Source: Hyphomicrobiales bacterium (GTDB lineage Bacteria > Pseudomonadota > Alphaproteobacteria > Rhizobiales > JAJFHC01). Taken from it: DNA of 52,835 nucleotides. The notes below the pieces were generated by a model, which was given only the letters and a program-made list of their open reading frames with translations, was not told where the DNA came from and did not search any database. Location of the stretch: contig JAJFHC010000011.1 in assembly GCA_021775835.1 (NCBI GenBank), forward strand, positions 1 to 52,835, given 5' to 3'. Made by a program: the position numbers and the translations under genes. This document shows positions 26,336 to 35,393 of this stretch, in pieces. Every line of letters starts with the position of its first letter. The stretch's first letter is position 1.

Positions 26336-26392
26336 GACCTGCCGGATATCAACGTAAGTCAAACGGCTCGCCCCTAACGAACGGGACCAAGC

Positions 26393-27097
26393 ATGAAATT
26401 CTCGATTACCGAACTGGCCGGCGATTTTCCCGACTACCGGGCAGGCGTTGTCATCGCCAGTAACATGACAATCGCCGAGACTCGTTCACCGGCCCTCCAG
26501 CAATCAATCGAGGAAACCGAAGCGGCCATCGTGCAGGAACTCGGCGGGCGCGACATTCCCTCAATTCCAGAGTTGTACGACTGGCGAAAGGGTTATCGAG
26601 CGTTCGGCGTCAAGAAAACAAGCTACCGTTCCTCGGTGGAACGGCTTGTACGCAGTATCTTGTCCGGACGCGGCCTGCCTCGCATCAACACATTGGTGGA
26701 CACGTACAATCTCTTGTCTGTTCGCGCTCTGGTTCCCGTCGGCGCCGACGATCTCGACAAGACTTGTGGTGAGCTGTGTTTCCGGTACGCCCGTGACGAC
26801 GACACGTTTTATGCCCTGGGAAAGGAGCCGGCCGAAGACGATCCACCGAAAACGGGCGAAGTGGTCTACGCCGACGACGAAAAAATCCTGTGCCGTCGCT
26901 GGAACTGGTACCAGGACGCTCGCAGCCCGGTCAGCCTGGACACGAAACAGGCCGTGTTGACCGTCCAGGGTTTGGGGGTTGCCGACATCGACAAGGCGAC
27001 AGCCGATCTGAGTGCCCTGTTGGAGACACACGTGGCCGCCACGACACAAAGCGCCATCGCCGATGCCGACATGCCGGTTGTTTCATTCGACATGTAG
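26393..27097 (+). CDS. B3/B4 tRNA-binding-domain protein
   Basis: A 234-residue stand-alone protein of the B3/B4 domain found in the beta subunit of phenylalanyl-tRNA synthetase. Recognisable are YRAFGVKKTSYRSSVERLVR and NTLVDTYNLLSVRALVPVGA, the latter typical of B3_4 proteins. Stand-alone members are thought to be editing- or nucleic-acid-related, but their function is not established. It follows the AhpD-like gene by 57 bases and converges with the DddP-like gene. A short inverted repeat, TAGACC-GTATCT-GGTCTA, at 27169-27186 lies in the convergent gap. Confidence 0.86.
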   Translation: MKFSITELAGDFPDYRAGVVIASNMTIAETRSPALQQSIEETEAAIVQELGGRDIPSIPELYDWRKGYRAFGVKKTSYRSSVERLVRSILSGRGLPRINTLVDTYNLLSVRALVPVGADDLDKTCGELCFRYARDDDTFYALGKEPAEDDPPKTGEVVYADDEKILCRRWNWYQDARSPVSLDTKQAVLTVQGLGVADIDKATADLSALLETHVAATTQSAIADADMPVVSFDM

Positions 27098-27183
27098 GGT
27101 CCTTGTCGGTTCATAAGTGTGCCGCCGCATCTTCGGAATGCTCCCAAGAAACGAAGTTGCTCAACTCTTAGACCGTATCTGGT

Positions 27184-28491
27184 CTAACCCCCCAGAAGCT
27201 CGTCCTCAAACGGATAGGTACTCAGCAGCTCGTAGCCGGATTCGGTGATGAGTATCTGCTGCTCCAGCTTGACGCCTTCCGCTCCATTCATCTCACCGAT
27301 ATAACTCTCGATACAGATCATCATGCCCGGCTCGAGCACGCCTTCCTGGATCTTGCGGCCCTCGATATCCGTGTAGGAAATCACCGGCCATTCGTCACAC
27401 AGGCCGACGCCATGGGCGATGCTTGAGTATTTCTGGTCGCTGTAGCGTTCGGGCACCCGCCAGGCATTCTCCCCAATCTCGCGAAACGTGACACCCGGGG
27501 CGCACAGATCCAGATTGTGATGGATCTGCTCCATGGCCAGACCGTAAAGCTTGCGTTGTTCGCTGCTCGGACGGCCGGGCCCGCAGAAGAAGGTTCTCGA
27601 GACATCGCAGCAATACCCGTAAGGGCCGATCATGTCGGTATCGAAGCTGACAATGTCGCCCGGCCGGATAGTCCGGTCGCTCGACTCCTGAAACCACGGA
27701 TTGGTCCGGCCGCCCGACGACAGGATCCTGGTCTCCATCCATTCCCCGCCATGGGCAATATTGGCATAATGAAGCTCGGCCCAGAGCTGGTTTTCCGTGA
27801 TTCCCGGCTTCAGCGCTTCCCGCATGCGGGCGATGCCGGCGTCACAAGCGGCCATGGCCACATTCATGCAGGCAACTTCCTCCGTCGACTTGATCGCCCT
27901 TGCCTTCTCGACTAAGGCCTGCCCGTCGAACAGCGACAACCCGTGACGTTCCAGTTCATGGGTGGCCAGCGGATCAAGGCGGTCCACCGCAAGCCGCAGG
28001 TTATCCGGCGAGATGGTCTTGACAAGGTCGGCCATTTCATCGGCAAACTCGCGGCACACCGTCGCCACGTGTTCGCCGGCAAAGAAATAGGACCATCCCT
28101 TGGCGCGGCGCACGTCGCCGACGACCTCGATCCCGTCCGACATGCTCTCGCAGTTCTTGTTCGAGTATTCGAACAGAACGACTTTACCCTCGGCCGGCAC
28201 CACACAGTAGCGGCCGTGATTGTGCAGCAGCCAGACGGTCATGTTGCGTGTGCCAGTGGCGTAGCGCACATTGATCGGATCGAAAAACAGGGCCGCCCCG
28301 TAATCGGCCTTCTGGATCTCGGCCTGCAGCCGGGCCAGGCGATATTTCCGCATCGCCGACATGTCCACCTGCGCGCTGGTGTCCAGCAGCGTCATGGCAT
28401 CGGTTTTCTTGGCGCTGATAAAGCTCTTGGAGTCCGGCGTCCATTTCGAATAGTCGTTAAGCAATCGGTCGACCAGATCATCGTCCGCCAT
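27184..28491 (-). CDS. dddP: DddP-like M24 metalloprotein, candidate DMSP lyase
   Basis: A 435-residue creatinase/aminopeptidase-P-fold protein. D284, D286, D296, H360, E395 and E410 line up with the six metal ligands I recall for Roseobacter DddP (D295, D297, D307, H371, E406, E421) at a constant offset of 11, and D366 falls on the catalytic D377. The surrounding blocks GGEWMETRILSSGGRTNPWF and HGVGLCDEWPVISY closely resemble DddP. DddP cleaves dimethylsulfoniopropionate to acrylate and dimethyl sulfide. AAGGAG precedes the ATG. It is the last gene of an apparent mttB-like, aminotransferase, dddP run. Other M24 proteins (creatinase, prolidase) share the metal ligands, so the lyase call rests on the flanking blocks. 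Confidence 0.75.
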   Translation of the reverse strand: MADDDLVDRLLNDYSKWTPDSKSFISAKKTDAMTLLDTSAQVDMSAMRKYRLARLQAEIQKADYGAALFFDPINVRYATGTRNMTVWLLHNHGRYCVVPAEGKVVLFEYSNKNCESMSDGIEVVGDVRRAKGWSYFFAGEHVATVCREFADEMADLVKTISPDNLRLAVDRLDPLATHELERHGLSLFDGQALVEKARAIKSTEEVACMNVAMAACDAGIARMREALKPGITENQLWAELHYANIAHGGEWMETRILSSGGRTNPWFQESSDRTIRPGDIVSFDTDMIGPYGYCCDVSRTFFCGPGRPSSEQRKLYGLAMEQIHHNLDLCAPGVTFREIGENAWRVPERYSDQKYSSIAHGVGLCDEWPVISYTDIEGRKIQEGVLEPGMMICIESYIGEMNGAEGVKLEQQILITESGYELLSTYPFEDELLGG

Positions 28492-28511
28492 GAAACCGTT
28501 CTCCTTGATTT

Positions 28512-29762
28512 TTACTGCAAAGCCTTGCAGGCATCGACGATGCGCCCGACGCCCTTTCTCAACGTGTCGTCGGACACGGCAATCGACATTCTGAAATATC
28601 CCGGCGCCTCAAAAGCTTCGCCGGGCACCACAACCACGCCCCAGTCTTCAAGAAGGTATTCCACGAAATCGACCGCGTCCTCGATCCTTCGTCCCTTTTG
28701 CGTGATTTTACCAAGAACACCCTCGCACCAGGGGAACAGATAGAAGGCCCCTTCAGGACGGTTGCATTTGAGACCCGGTGCTTCGGAAAGGCCTTCGATG
28801 GCGATATCGCGCCGGCGTTCATAGGCCTTGGCATACTCCGGCAGGAAATCCTGTGGGCCTTCCAGTGCTTCGACGGCCGCTGCCTGGCTCATGGCCGGAC
28901 TCGATCCGAAGCTTTGGGAAAAGACCTTGGCAATTCCCGAAATCAGCCGCTTCGGCCCGCCGGCAAACCCGATCCGCCAGCCCGTCATCGCATAGGCCTT
29001 CGAGACCCCGTTGACCGTCAGAGTACGGTCCTTGAGCCGGGGCTCGACCGCCGCGATTGTCGAGAATGAAAAGTTTCCGAAGACGATATGTTCGTAGAGA
29101 TCGTCGGTCAGTATCCAGACATGTTCGTGGCGCAACAGAACGTCGGCCAGGGCCTTTATCTCGTCCTGCCGGTAGGCCGAGCCCGTCGGATTGCTCGGCG
29201 AACACAGGATCACGGCCTTGGTTTTCGGACTAATGGCAGCTTCAAGCTGGGCCGGTGTTATCTTGAAATCCTGTTCAATCCCTGAATGCACGAACACCGG
29301 TGTTCCCCCAACGAGGTTGACGGCACCAGGGTGCGATGGCCAGCACGGTGCGGGTACAACAACCTCGTCACCGGGGTCCAGCATGGTCATGAAGGCGTAG
29401 GCAAGCAGGGGTTTGGCACCGCTGGAAACGATGATTTCATCCAACGCATAGTCGAGATCATTGTCCCGCTTGAACTTATACTGGATCGCCGTTTTCAGCG
29501 CGCTCGTGCCAACCAGTGCCGTATATTTCGTGTCGCCCTCATCTATCGCCTTTTTGCCGGCCGCCTTGATGTGGTCAGGGGTGTCGAAATCAGGTTCGCC
29601 GGTACTGAAGTCAGCCAGATCGTGTCCGGCCTCCTTGAGCCGGACCGCCTGATCGAAGATCCGGGCAATGGCCGACGGCGAAAAACGATCGAGAATGCCG
29701 CTCAATTGCGGTTCCACGAATTCGGAATCTTCGTCGGCGCGAACGGATGAATCTATCGACAT
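28512..29762 (-). CDS. class I/II pyridoxal-phosphate aminotransferase, aspartate aminotransferase-like
   Basis: A 416-residue fold-type I aminotransferase. The cofactor lysine is in NGVSKAYAMTGWRIGF, the cofactor aspartate region is WILTDDLYEHIVFG, and ILCSPSNPTGSAY is the conserved asparagine loop. A C-terminal arginine in GYFRMSIAVSDDTL binds the substrate carboxylate. I chose ATG 29762, which has GGAGA upstream; an in-frame extension to 29924 enters the neighbouring gene. It is 20 bases from the DddP-like gene and 46 from the MttB-like gene on the same strand. The amino donor is unknown. Confidence 0.92.
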   Translation of the reverse strand: MSIDSSVRADEDSEFVEPQLSGILDRFSPSAIARIFDQAVRLKEAGHDLADFSTGEPDFDTPDHIKAAGKKAIDEGDTKYTALVGTSALKTAIQYKFKRDNDLDYALDEIIVSSGAKPLLAYAFMTMLDPGDEVVVPAPCWPSHPGAVNLVGGTPVFVHSGIEQDFKITPAQLEAAISPKTKAVILCSPSNPTGSAYRQDEIKALADVLLRHEHVWILTDDLYEHIVFGNFSFSTIAAVEPRLKDRTLTVNGVSKAYAMTGWRIGFAGGPKRLISGIAKVFSQSFGSSPAMSQAAAVEALEGPQDFLPEYAKAYERRRDIAIEGLSEAPGLKCNRPEGAFYLFPWCEGVLGKITQKGRRIEDAVDFVEYLLEDWGVVVVPGEAFEAPGYFRMSIAVSDDTLRKGVGRIVDACKALQ

Positions 29763-29808
29763 AAGCTGGTCTCCGGGAAGTGTATTGCTTGACAGTGCAG
29801 CGGATTCT

Positions 29809-31347
29809 TCATCTCCGTTCAATATCGCATTTCCGCCGTGCCACAAAATCTTCCAGCGCCTCCCGCACTGACGGATCGATTTCCGGCGGCACAAAGTCTT
29901 CGAGCAACTGCTTCCACAACCCATTGGCCCGCTCGGTGGCCGTCAACGCGCCGGCTTCCTGCCAGGCTTCGAAGTTTCTCCAGTCAGATAGTATCGGTTC
30001 GTAGAATGCGTTTTCGAACCGTGCGAGAGTGTGAGCTTCACCAAAGAAATGCCCGCCCGGCGGTACCGCGGCAATCGCTTCCAGGGCAAGGTCTTCATCG
30101 CGGGTTTCCAGGGGCTTTAGAACTTCCGCCCATCCTCTGATCATCTCCGCGTCAATCACGGTTTTTTCGAACGACGCCGTCAATCCGCCTTCGAGCCAGC
30201 CGGTTGCATGATGAACGACATTGGCGCCTCCCATGATGGCGGCCCAGAGCGACATTGCACTCTCGTAGACCGCCTGAGCGTCGGGCGCATTGGAAGCATT
30301 CACGTTGCTTGAGCGGTAGGGCAGTCCGAAGTGCCGGGCAATCTGTCCTCCGGCAAGCGTCGCCTTGACATATTCCGGCGTACCGAACGTCGGTGCGCCG
30401 GTCTTCATGTCAACATTCGACGTGAACCCGCCAAACACGACCGGACAGCCCGGCCGGATCATCTGCACCAGAGCAATCACGCCCAGCGCCTCCGCCGTCT
30501 GCTGGGCAAGCGCACCGGCAATCGTCACCGGGCTCATGGCGCCGGCCAATGTGAAGGGCGTGACCAGACACGGTTGGCCGTTTTCCACCATGGCCATGAG
30601 TCCGTCGAGAAGTTCCTCGTCGACCCGTCGCGGTGAATTGACGTTGATCACGGTCATGGTGCTGGGCTCTTCAACCAGGGCTTCGCGTGTCGTCGCCCGG
30701 GCGATAGCTATCATGTCGAGCGCATCATCGATCCGCTCCCGCCCGATACCGCGGCCATTCCAGACCCGGTCGGTCAGGGTTGCCTGGGCCAGATAGATAT
30801 CGAGGTGGCGGGTGTCGACCGGCAGGTCCATAGGTTCGCCGAGAGAAGCCCCGGCAAGCTGGGTAACCCCCAGTGCCTGATTGAGCCGCATCAGGTTACT
30901 GACGGACTCGAAATCGCCCGGCCTCCGGCCGCGGTCGAGATCCGATACGTTGGGCGGACCGCCCACCGGCATGAAATTCACGTGGCGACCACCGATCGTG
31001 ACATTCGCCGCCGGGTTTCTGGCGTGCAACGTGAAAGTCGACGGTGCCTGTTGTACGAATGACCGCACGACGTCCCGGCCAATCCGAACCATGCTGGTCT
31101 CGTGATCAACGTCCGCACCATTTCGCTTCATGATGTCCAGAACACGGTCACTGCGAAATTCGAGGCCTGCCTCTTCCAGCAGCCGGAAGGCGGCTTCCGT
31201 TATCCTCTCGATGGCGCCGTCATCGATGACTTTGATCGGTGGGAACGGGTTTTGCAGTTCGCCCAGCCGGTACGGTGCGTGTTCGGACTGACGTTGCCGC
31301 CGCCCTTCACGCCCCCGGGTGCGTCGTTGCGTTGAGCTTCGCGCCAT
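29809..31347 (-). CDS. MttB superfamily (trimethylamine methyltransferase-like), non-pyrrolysine
   Basis: A 512-residue TIM-barrel methyltransferase homologue. Family blocks include HVNFMPVGGPPNVSDLDRGR, PVTIAGALAQQTAEALGVIA and VVHHATGWLEGGLTASFEKT. The frame is uninterrupted, so there is no in-frame amber codon for pyrrolysine. Non-pyrrolysine members demethylate quaternary amines such as glycine betaine and usually need a corrinoid protein and a second methyltransferase; none is encoded in the window. The N-terminus is very basic (RRTRGREGRRQRQ). It heads a minus-strand run with the aminotransferase and DddP-like genes, below a LysR gene. The substrate is unknown. Confidence 0.88.
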   Translation of the reverse strand: MARSSTQRRTRGREGRRQRQSEHAPYRLGELQNPFPPIKVIDDGAIERITEAAFRLLEEAGLEFRSDRVLDIMKRNGADVDHETSMVRIGRDVVRSFVQQAPSTFTLHARNPAANVTIGGRHVNFMPVGGPPNVSDLDRGRRPGDFESVSNLMRLNQALGVTQLAGASLGEPMDLPVDTRHLDIYLAQATLTDRVWNGRGIGRERIDDALDMIAIARATTREALVEEPSTMTVINVNSPRRVDEELLDGLMAMVENGQPCLVTPFTLAGAMSPVTIAGALAQQTAEALGVIALVQMIRPGCPVVFGGFTSNVDMKTGAPTFGTPEYVKATLAGGQIARHFGLPYRSSNVNASNAPDAQAVYESAMSLWAAIMGGANVVHHATGWLEGGLTASFEKTVIDAEMIRGWAEVLKPLETRDEDLALEAIAAVPPGGHFFGEAHTLARFENAFYEPILSDWRNFEAWQEAGALTATERANGLWKQLLEDFVPPEIDPSVREALEDFVARRKCDIERR

Positions 31348-31444
31348 GGTTCTGAACCCGTCTGGATTTCCAGATCAAACCTTGAGCACAACAACCGAAA
31401 TCGGCAACTGAATTAAATCTCACCCATCATGAATTATTGATCCG

Positions 31445-32365
31445 TCATGCAACCAGAAGGGATTCCTCGGACGGGCATATGGACAACAGCCACTCCCGAA
31501 ACCGCCGTACGCCGGCAAAGTCGCTGGACTGCCGCGATGCGGTAAGAAAGTAGCGGAAGCCGGTACTGACGGGCCGCATCAGAGGTGTAACCAGCCGCCC
31601 CGAGACCAGGGCGTCATCGACAAACGGACGTCTGCCCATGGCGATACCGAGTCCTTCGGATGCCGCTTTCAACGCATGGCCGCGCGTGTCCAGTTCTAGC
31701 CAGCTCTTGGCGTTGGCCGTCGATTTGCCCACATCCCCGAACCAGAACGGCCACTCGTCGCGCTCCCAGTTGCAGTAGATCAGGGTGCGTTCCAGCAGAT
31801 CTTCTTCGCTCTCGATCGGTCCATGGCTTTCGAGATATGCTCTGGAACAGACCGGAATCATGATTTCCGGAAAAAGAAAGTCTCCTTCATCGTCCGGGTC
31901 GTCTTCGTGGATATAGCGGATCGACAGATCAACCCCATCGGGGGGAAACTCGTTGCTCTTGTCGGTATTGGACGACAATCTGATGGTGACATTGGGATGG
32001 TCGTCGTGGAAGGCACCCAACCGGGGAATGAGCCAGAGCTCCGCCAGAGTCGGGAACAGGCTGATGGTCAACTCTCCGTGCCCACGAGGCCGCATGACGG
32101 CATTGGTCGCGCGCTCTATGCCATCAAGCGACTGTTGAAGTTCCTTATAGTAGGCTTTTCCGTCGTGGGTCAGCGTCAACCGGTTGTTGTTGCGAATGAA
32201 CAGGGCAATGCCGACAAAATCCTCGAGCGACTTGATCTGGTGACTGACGGCCGACGGCGAGATATGGAGTTCCTCGGCGGCCTGCTGAAAATTACAATAC
32301 CGAGCGGCGGCTTCGAAAGCCTTGATCGCCGCAAACGGTGGTAACCGTCTGCCCATTCGACTCAT
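31445..32365 (-). CDS. LysR-type transcriptional regulator, GcvA-like
   Basis: A 306-residue LTTR. The N-terminal helix-turn-helix is FAAIKAFEAAARYCNFQQ followed by AAEELHISPSAVSHQIKSLE; the start LPPFAAIKAFEAAAR is typical of the GcvA/AmpR-like branch. The effector domain follows from about 95. It lies 97 bases upstream of the MttB-like gene on the same strand rather than divergent, so it may be co-transcribed with or activate the mttB-dddP set. It is also divergent from the MmgE/PrpD gene with 236 bases between them, another possible target. Confidence 0.92.
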   Translation of the reverse strand: MSRMGRRLPPFAAIKAFEAAARYCNFQQAAEELHISPSAVSHQIKSLEDFVGIALFIRNNNRLTLTHDGKAYYKELQQSLDGIERATNAVMRPRGHGELTISLFPTLAELWLIPRLGAFHDDHPNVTIRLSSNTDKSNEFPPDGVDLSIRYIHEDDPDDEGDFLFPEIMIPVCSRAYLESHGPIESEEDLLERTLIYCNWERDEWPFWFGDVGKSTANAKSWLELDTRGHALKAASEGLGIAMGRRPFVDDALVSGRLVTPLMRPVSTGFRYFLTASRQSSDFAGVRRFREWLLSICPSEESLLVA

Positions 32366-32601
32366 CCCGACCCTGTTCCCCGCACTTGCGCGGCTAACGT
32401 CAGCTTGTATTCTTCCGATTGCTTTGATTTTCTGTCAAGCGCTATTGCATTTCGGCTGGTCCGGGGCGCAGCAATTGCGTAGGTCACACATCACCATTGT
32501 CATCATCTGACACATGAAAATTGTTCAGTTGCCGTGTCAAATAATCGGTTTATCGTCTTCGAGACGGTGAGAGAAAGCGCGCAACGAAAGGATCCACACC
32601 C

Positions 32602-33960
32602 ATGGACGCACGGCCTGAAACAGCTCTGGCACCGGTAACCCGTTTCATTCAGGATCTTCGTTTCGACGATATGCCGGCCAACACGGTGAAGATGGCCGGC
32701 CTGCTCATGCTGGACACGCTCGGTGTGGCAGCAGCGGCTCACACCCTCGAGGCCGGCACGATTGCCCGCAAGATCACTTCCCTGCTCCATGGATCCCCAG
32801 ACCCCCGCACCCAGGCAAGAATGATGTTTGACGGTCGAACGGTGAGTGTCGCCGGAGCCGCTTTTGCCGGCGCTACCCAAATCGACAACCTCGACGCCCA
32901 TGACGGCTACAATCCGACCAAGGGCCACATCGGCGTGGCGGTCGTGCCGGGCCTGGTGGCACTGGCGGATGCGGCGGAACACGTGTCAGGCCGCGACGCT
33001 CTCACGGCATTCGTAGTCGGCTACGAAGTGTCCGCCCGGGCTGGTCTGGCCTTGCATGCGACTGTCTCCGATTACCATACATCCGGCGCCTGGAATGCCC
33101 TTGGTGTCGCCAGTATCGGGGCGAGGTTGCGCGGTTTGTCCGACAACCAGCTCAGGCAGGCCTTGGGCATCGCTGAGTATCATGGCCCCCGCAGCCAGAT
33201 GATGCGGGAAATCGACAACCCATCGATGCTCCATGACGGCTCCGGCTGCGGTGCCATGACAGGCGTTACGGCAACGATCATGGCGGAAAACGGCTTCACC
33301 GGCGCACCGGCGATTACCGTGGAAGCGCCCGAAGTGATGAGCTTCTGGTCCGATATCGGGACCCTCTGGACCACTGAACTGCAATATGTGAAACCCTATC
33401 CCATCTGCCGGTGGGCCCATGCGCCGATTGACTGCACACTTAACCTGCTCAAAGCACATGGAATTTCACATGAAGACGTCGAGCATATCGAAATCTCAAC
33501 CTTCCATGAGTCCGCAAGGTTGTTCGCCGAGATGCCGGCAACGCCCTCGATCGCCCAGTACAGTCTGCCCTTCGCGGTTGCATCCGCTCTGGTCAATGGT
33601 GTCCTGGGGATCGACCAGATCACCGGCGACAGCCTGACGGACCCGGCGGTTGCCCGCCTCGTGGACGCCACGACGGTGGTTGAAAGCGATGCCCACAACG
33701 AGCGTTTCCCGGACGGCCGCTGGGCCGATATCACAATCCGGATGAGGGACGGAACCGAGCACAAGTCAGGCGAGGTCAATGCCCGGGGCGGTCCGGAGGA
33801 TCCTCTCAGCGATGAGCAGATCATCGGCAAGTACCACGCCTATGCCGACCCCACTCTGGGCACAGCGCGCGCCACCCAGATCCGTGATCGCATTCTTGCG
33901 CTTCATCAACCCGGGTCGGACTTCAAGGCCCTGGTAGACCTACTTGCCAAGCCTGTTTGA
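32602..33960 (+). CDS. MmgE/PrpD family protein
   Basis: A 452-residue member of the 2-methylcitrate dehydratase (PrpD) / aconitate decarboxylase fold. Recognisable are LMLDTLGVAAAAHTLEAGTI, the HDGYNPTKGHIGVAVVPGLV block, KPYPICRWAHAPIDC and DGRWADITIRMRDGTEHKSG. Family members act on tricarboxylates, itaconate precursors, iminodisuccinate and other small acids, so the reaction cannot be named. No prpB or prpC is nearby, which argues against a propionate role. AAAGGA precedes the ATG. It is divergent from the LysR gene. Confidence 0.9.
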   Translation: MDARPETALAPVTRFIQDLRFDDMPANTVKMAGLLMLDTLGVAAAAHTLEAGTIARKITSLLHGSPDPRTQARMMFDGRTVSVAGAAFAGATQIDNLDAHDGYNPTKGHIGVAVVPGLVALADAAEHVSGRDALTAFVVGYEVSARAGLALHATVSDYHTSGAWNALGVASIGARLRGLSDNQLRQALGIAEYHGPRSQMMREIDNPSMLHDGSGCGAMTGVTATIMAENGFTGAPAITVEAPEVMSFWSDIGTLWTTELQYVKPYPICRWAHAPIDCTLNLLKAHGISHEDVEHIEISTFHESARLFAEMPATPSIAQYSLPFAVASALVNGVLGIDQITGDSLTDPAVARLVDATTVVESDAHNERFPDGRWADITIRMRDGTEHKSGEVNARGGPEDPLSDEQIIGKYHAYADPTLGTARATQIRDRILALHQPGSDFKALVDLLAKPV

Positions 33961-33970
33961 TACCGTCAGG

Positions 33971-34010
33971 TGGATTGGGTCCCGGATCGCGCTTCGCTTG
34001 TCCGGGAAAC
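33971..34010. repeat. REP-like palindromic intergenic repeat
   Basis: TCCCGGA (33980-33986) and TCCGGGA (34001-34007) form a 7-bp stem around TCGCGCTTCGCTTG. The GGATxxGGTCCCGGATCGCGC...TCCGGGAA layout is that of dispersed alphaproteobacterial palindromes. It lies in the convergent gap after the MmgE/PrpD gene. Confidence 0.55.
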
Positions 34011-34136
34011 GATTTTGGTTTTCTGGCACAACGCTCCAGCCCGTTCGCCGGGCTTGGACCGGCGCCTACTGGCATTTGCTAAAGGTTATGTGCGTACGCA
34101 TGTATTCCGTATTGCCCAAACGCCACGTTTCATCTT

Positions 34137-35393
34137 CTAGAATCTATCCACTGAAAACGGCGCCAGATCGACGTCCGTTTTCCCATCCAACACTAGGTCT
34201 GCCACGAGACGACCGGTCGTCGGTCCAAGCGTCAGACCCACATGGCCATGACCGAACGCGTAAAAAGCATTGCCGAACGACGTCGCCCTGCCGAGGACCG
34301 GAAGCGAGTCCGGCGTCGCCGGCCTGTGTCCCATCCACTCGGACCCACCCGCTGTGCGAAGGCCCGGATAGACCCGCGTCGCTTTCTCCACCAGCACTTT
34401 CGCCCGCTTGTAGTTTGGCGGCGCATCAAGCCCGCCCAGTTCCACCGAGCCTCCCACACGGATTCCGCTGTCCATGGGCGAGATACCAAATCCCTGTGGC
34501 CCGTATACGATCTCACGTGACGGGGAGATCCCCGGATCCGATATCGTCGTGTGATAGCCACGCTCGGTTTCCAGGGAAACCTTGTCCCCCAGCATACGGG
34601 CAATCTTGTGCGACCAGGCACCACAGGCGATGACTAGGTTGTTACAGGCCATCTGCGTGCCATCGGCCAAACGTACACCCGTCGTCAATCCGCCCTCTCG
34701 AATGATATCGACGACCTCGGCCTTACGGATAGTCCCCCCGTTGCGAACAAAGTCTTCCGCAACCGTAGTCACCACACGATAGGGATCGGTGACGTTGTAC
34801 CAGCCTTCATAAACGCGACCTGCGGCAAAGTCCGGGGCAATCTCCGGTTCGAGGTCAACCAGCTCAGCCCCTGAAACAGGCGTACAGGGAAATCCATTGC
34901 GGGCTCGCAGATCGTAGGCCCAGGTGTCGCCGTCGAATTGGGTCTTGGTATCGTAAACTGCAACGCAGCTATCCTTTCCCAGTAGTTCTGGAGCGTTGAG
35001 TTCGTGCAGGATTGAACCAAAATCTTCGGCCGCGTGCCGAAACAATGTCGCCGCCGCCGCTGCAATCCTTTCGGCCTCTTTCTCCCGGCCCGCGGCCAGA
35101 AACCGGATCAGCCAGGGCGCCAGCTTCGGCAGATAGGACCAGCGCACGGTCAAAGGCCCGAGCGGATCCATCAGCCACCCCGGCACCTTGGTGAGCAGGC
35201 CCGGTATCGACATGGGTGCGACTTCAGTGACAGCAATCCCTCCTATATTGCCGAACGAACACCCCATGCCCGGCTCCAGGCGGTCGATCACCGTCACCTC
35301 CACATTGCGTCGGCGCAGATGCCACGCACAGCACATACCGACTATCCCGGCACCGATGATGATTGTGTGAGGCTGTTTATCGGTTGTCGTCAT
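34137..35393 (-). CDS. D-amino acid dehydrogenase-like FAD oxidoreductase, probable cis-4-hydroxy-D-proline dehydrogenase
   Basis: A 418-residue DAO-family flavoprotein resembling DadA. The FAD-binding motif is IIGAGIVGMCCAWHLRRRNV, followed by GMGCSFGNIGGIAVTEVAPM, and near the C-terminus TAGGSEWMGHRPATPDSLPV, the usual DadA signature. Its start overlaps the epimerase stop by ATGA. In hydroxyproline degradation the epimerase product cis-4-hydroxy-D-proline is oxidised by such an enzyme to pyrroline-4-hydroxy-2-carboxylate, passing electrons to the respiratory chain. That role is inferred from position; general D-amino acid oxidation is the alternative. Confidence 0.9.
   Translation of the reverse strand: MTTTDKQPHTIIIGAGIVGMCCAWHLRRRNVEVTVIDRLEPGMGCSFGNIGGIAVTEVAPMSIPGLLTKVPGWLMDPLGPLTVRWSYLPKLAPWLIRFLAAGREKEAERIAAAAATLFRHAAEDFGSILHELNAPELLGKDSCVAVYDTKTQFDGDTWAYDLRARNGFPCTPVSGAELVDLEPEIAPDFAAGRVYEGWYNVTDPYRVVTTVAEDFVRNGGTIRKAEVVDIIREGGLTTGVRLADGTQMACNNLVIACGAWSHKIARMLGDKVSLETERGYHTTISDPGISPSREIVYGPQGFGISPMDSGIRVGGSVELGGLDAPPNYKRAKVLVEKATRVYPGLRTAGGSEWMGHRPATPDSLPVLGRATSFGNAFYAFGHGHVGLTLGPTTGRLVADLVLDGKTDVDLAPFSVDRF

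Noticed and set aside
29809..31347. Pyrrolysine-dependent trimethylamine methyltransferase
   Set aside because: The reading frame contains no in-frame amber codon, so it is the non-pyrrolysine type.
32602..33960. prpD of the methylcitrate cycle
   Set aside because: The fold is MmgE/PrpD, but prpB, prpC and a propionate regulator are absent, so the specific name is not justified.
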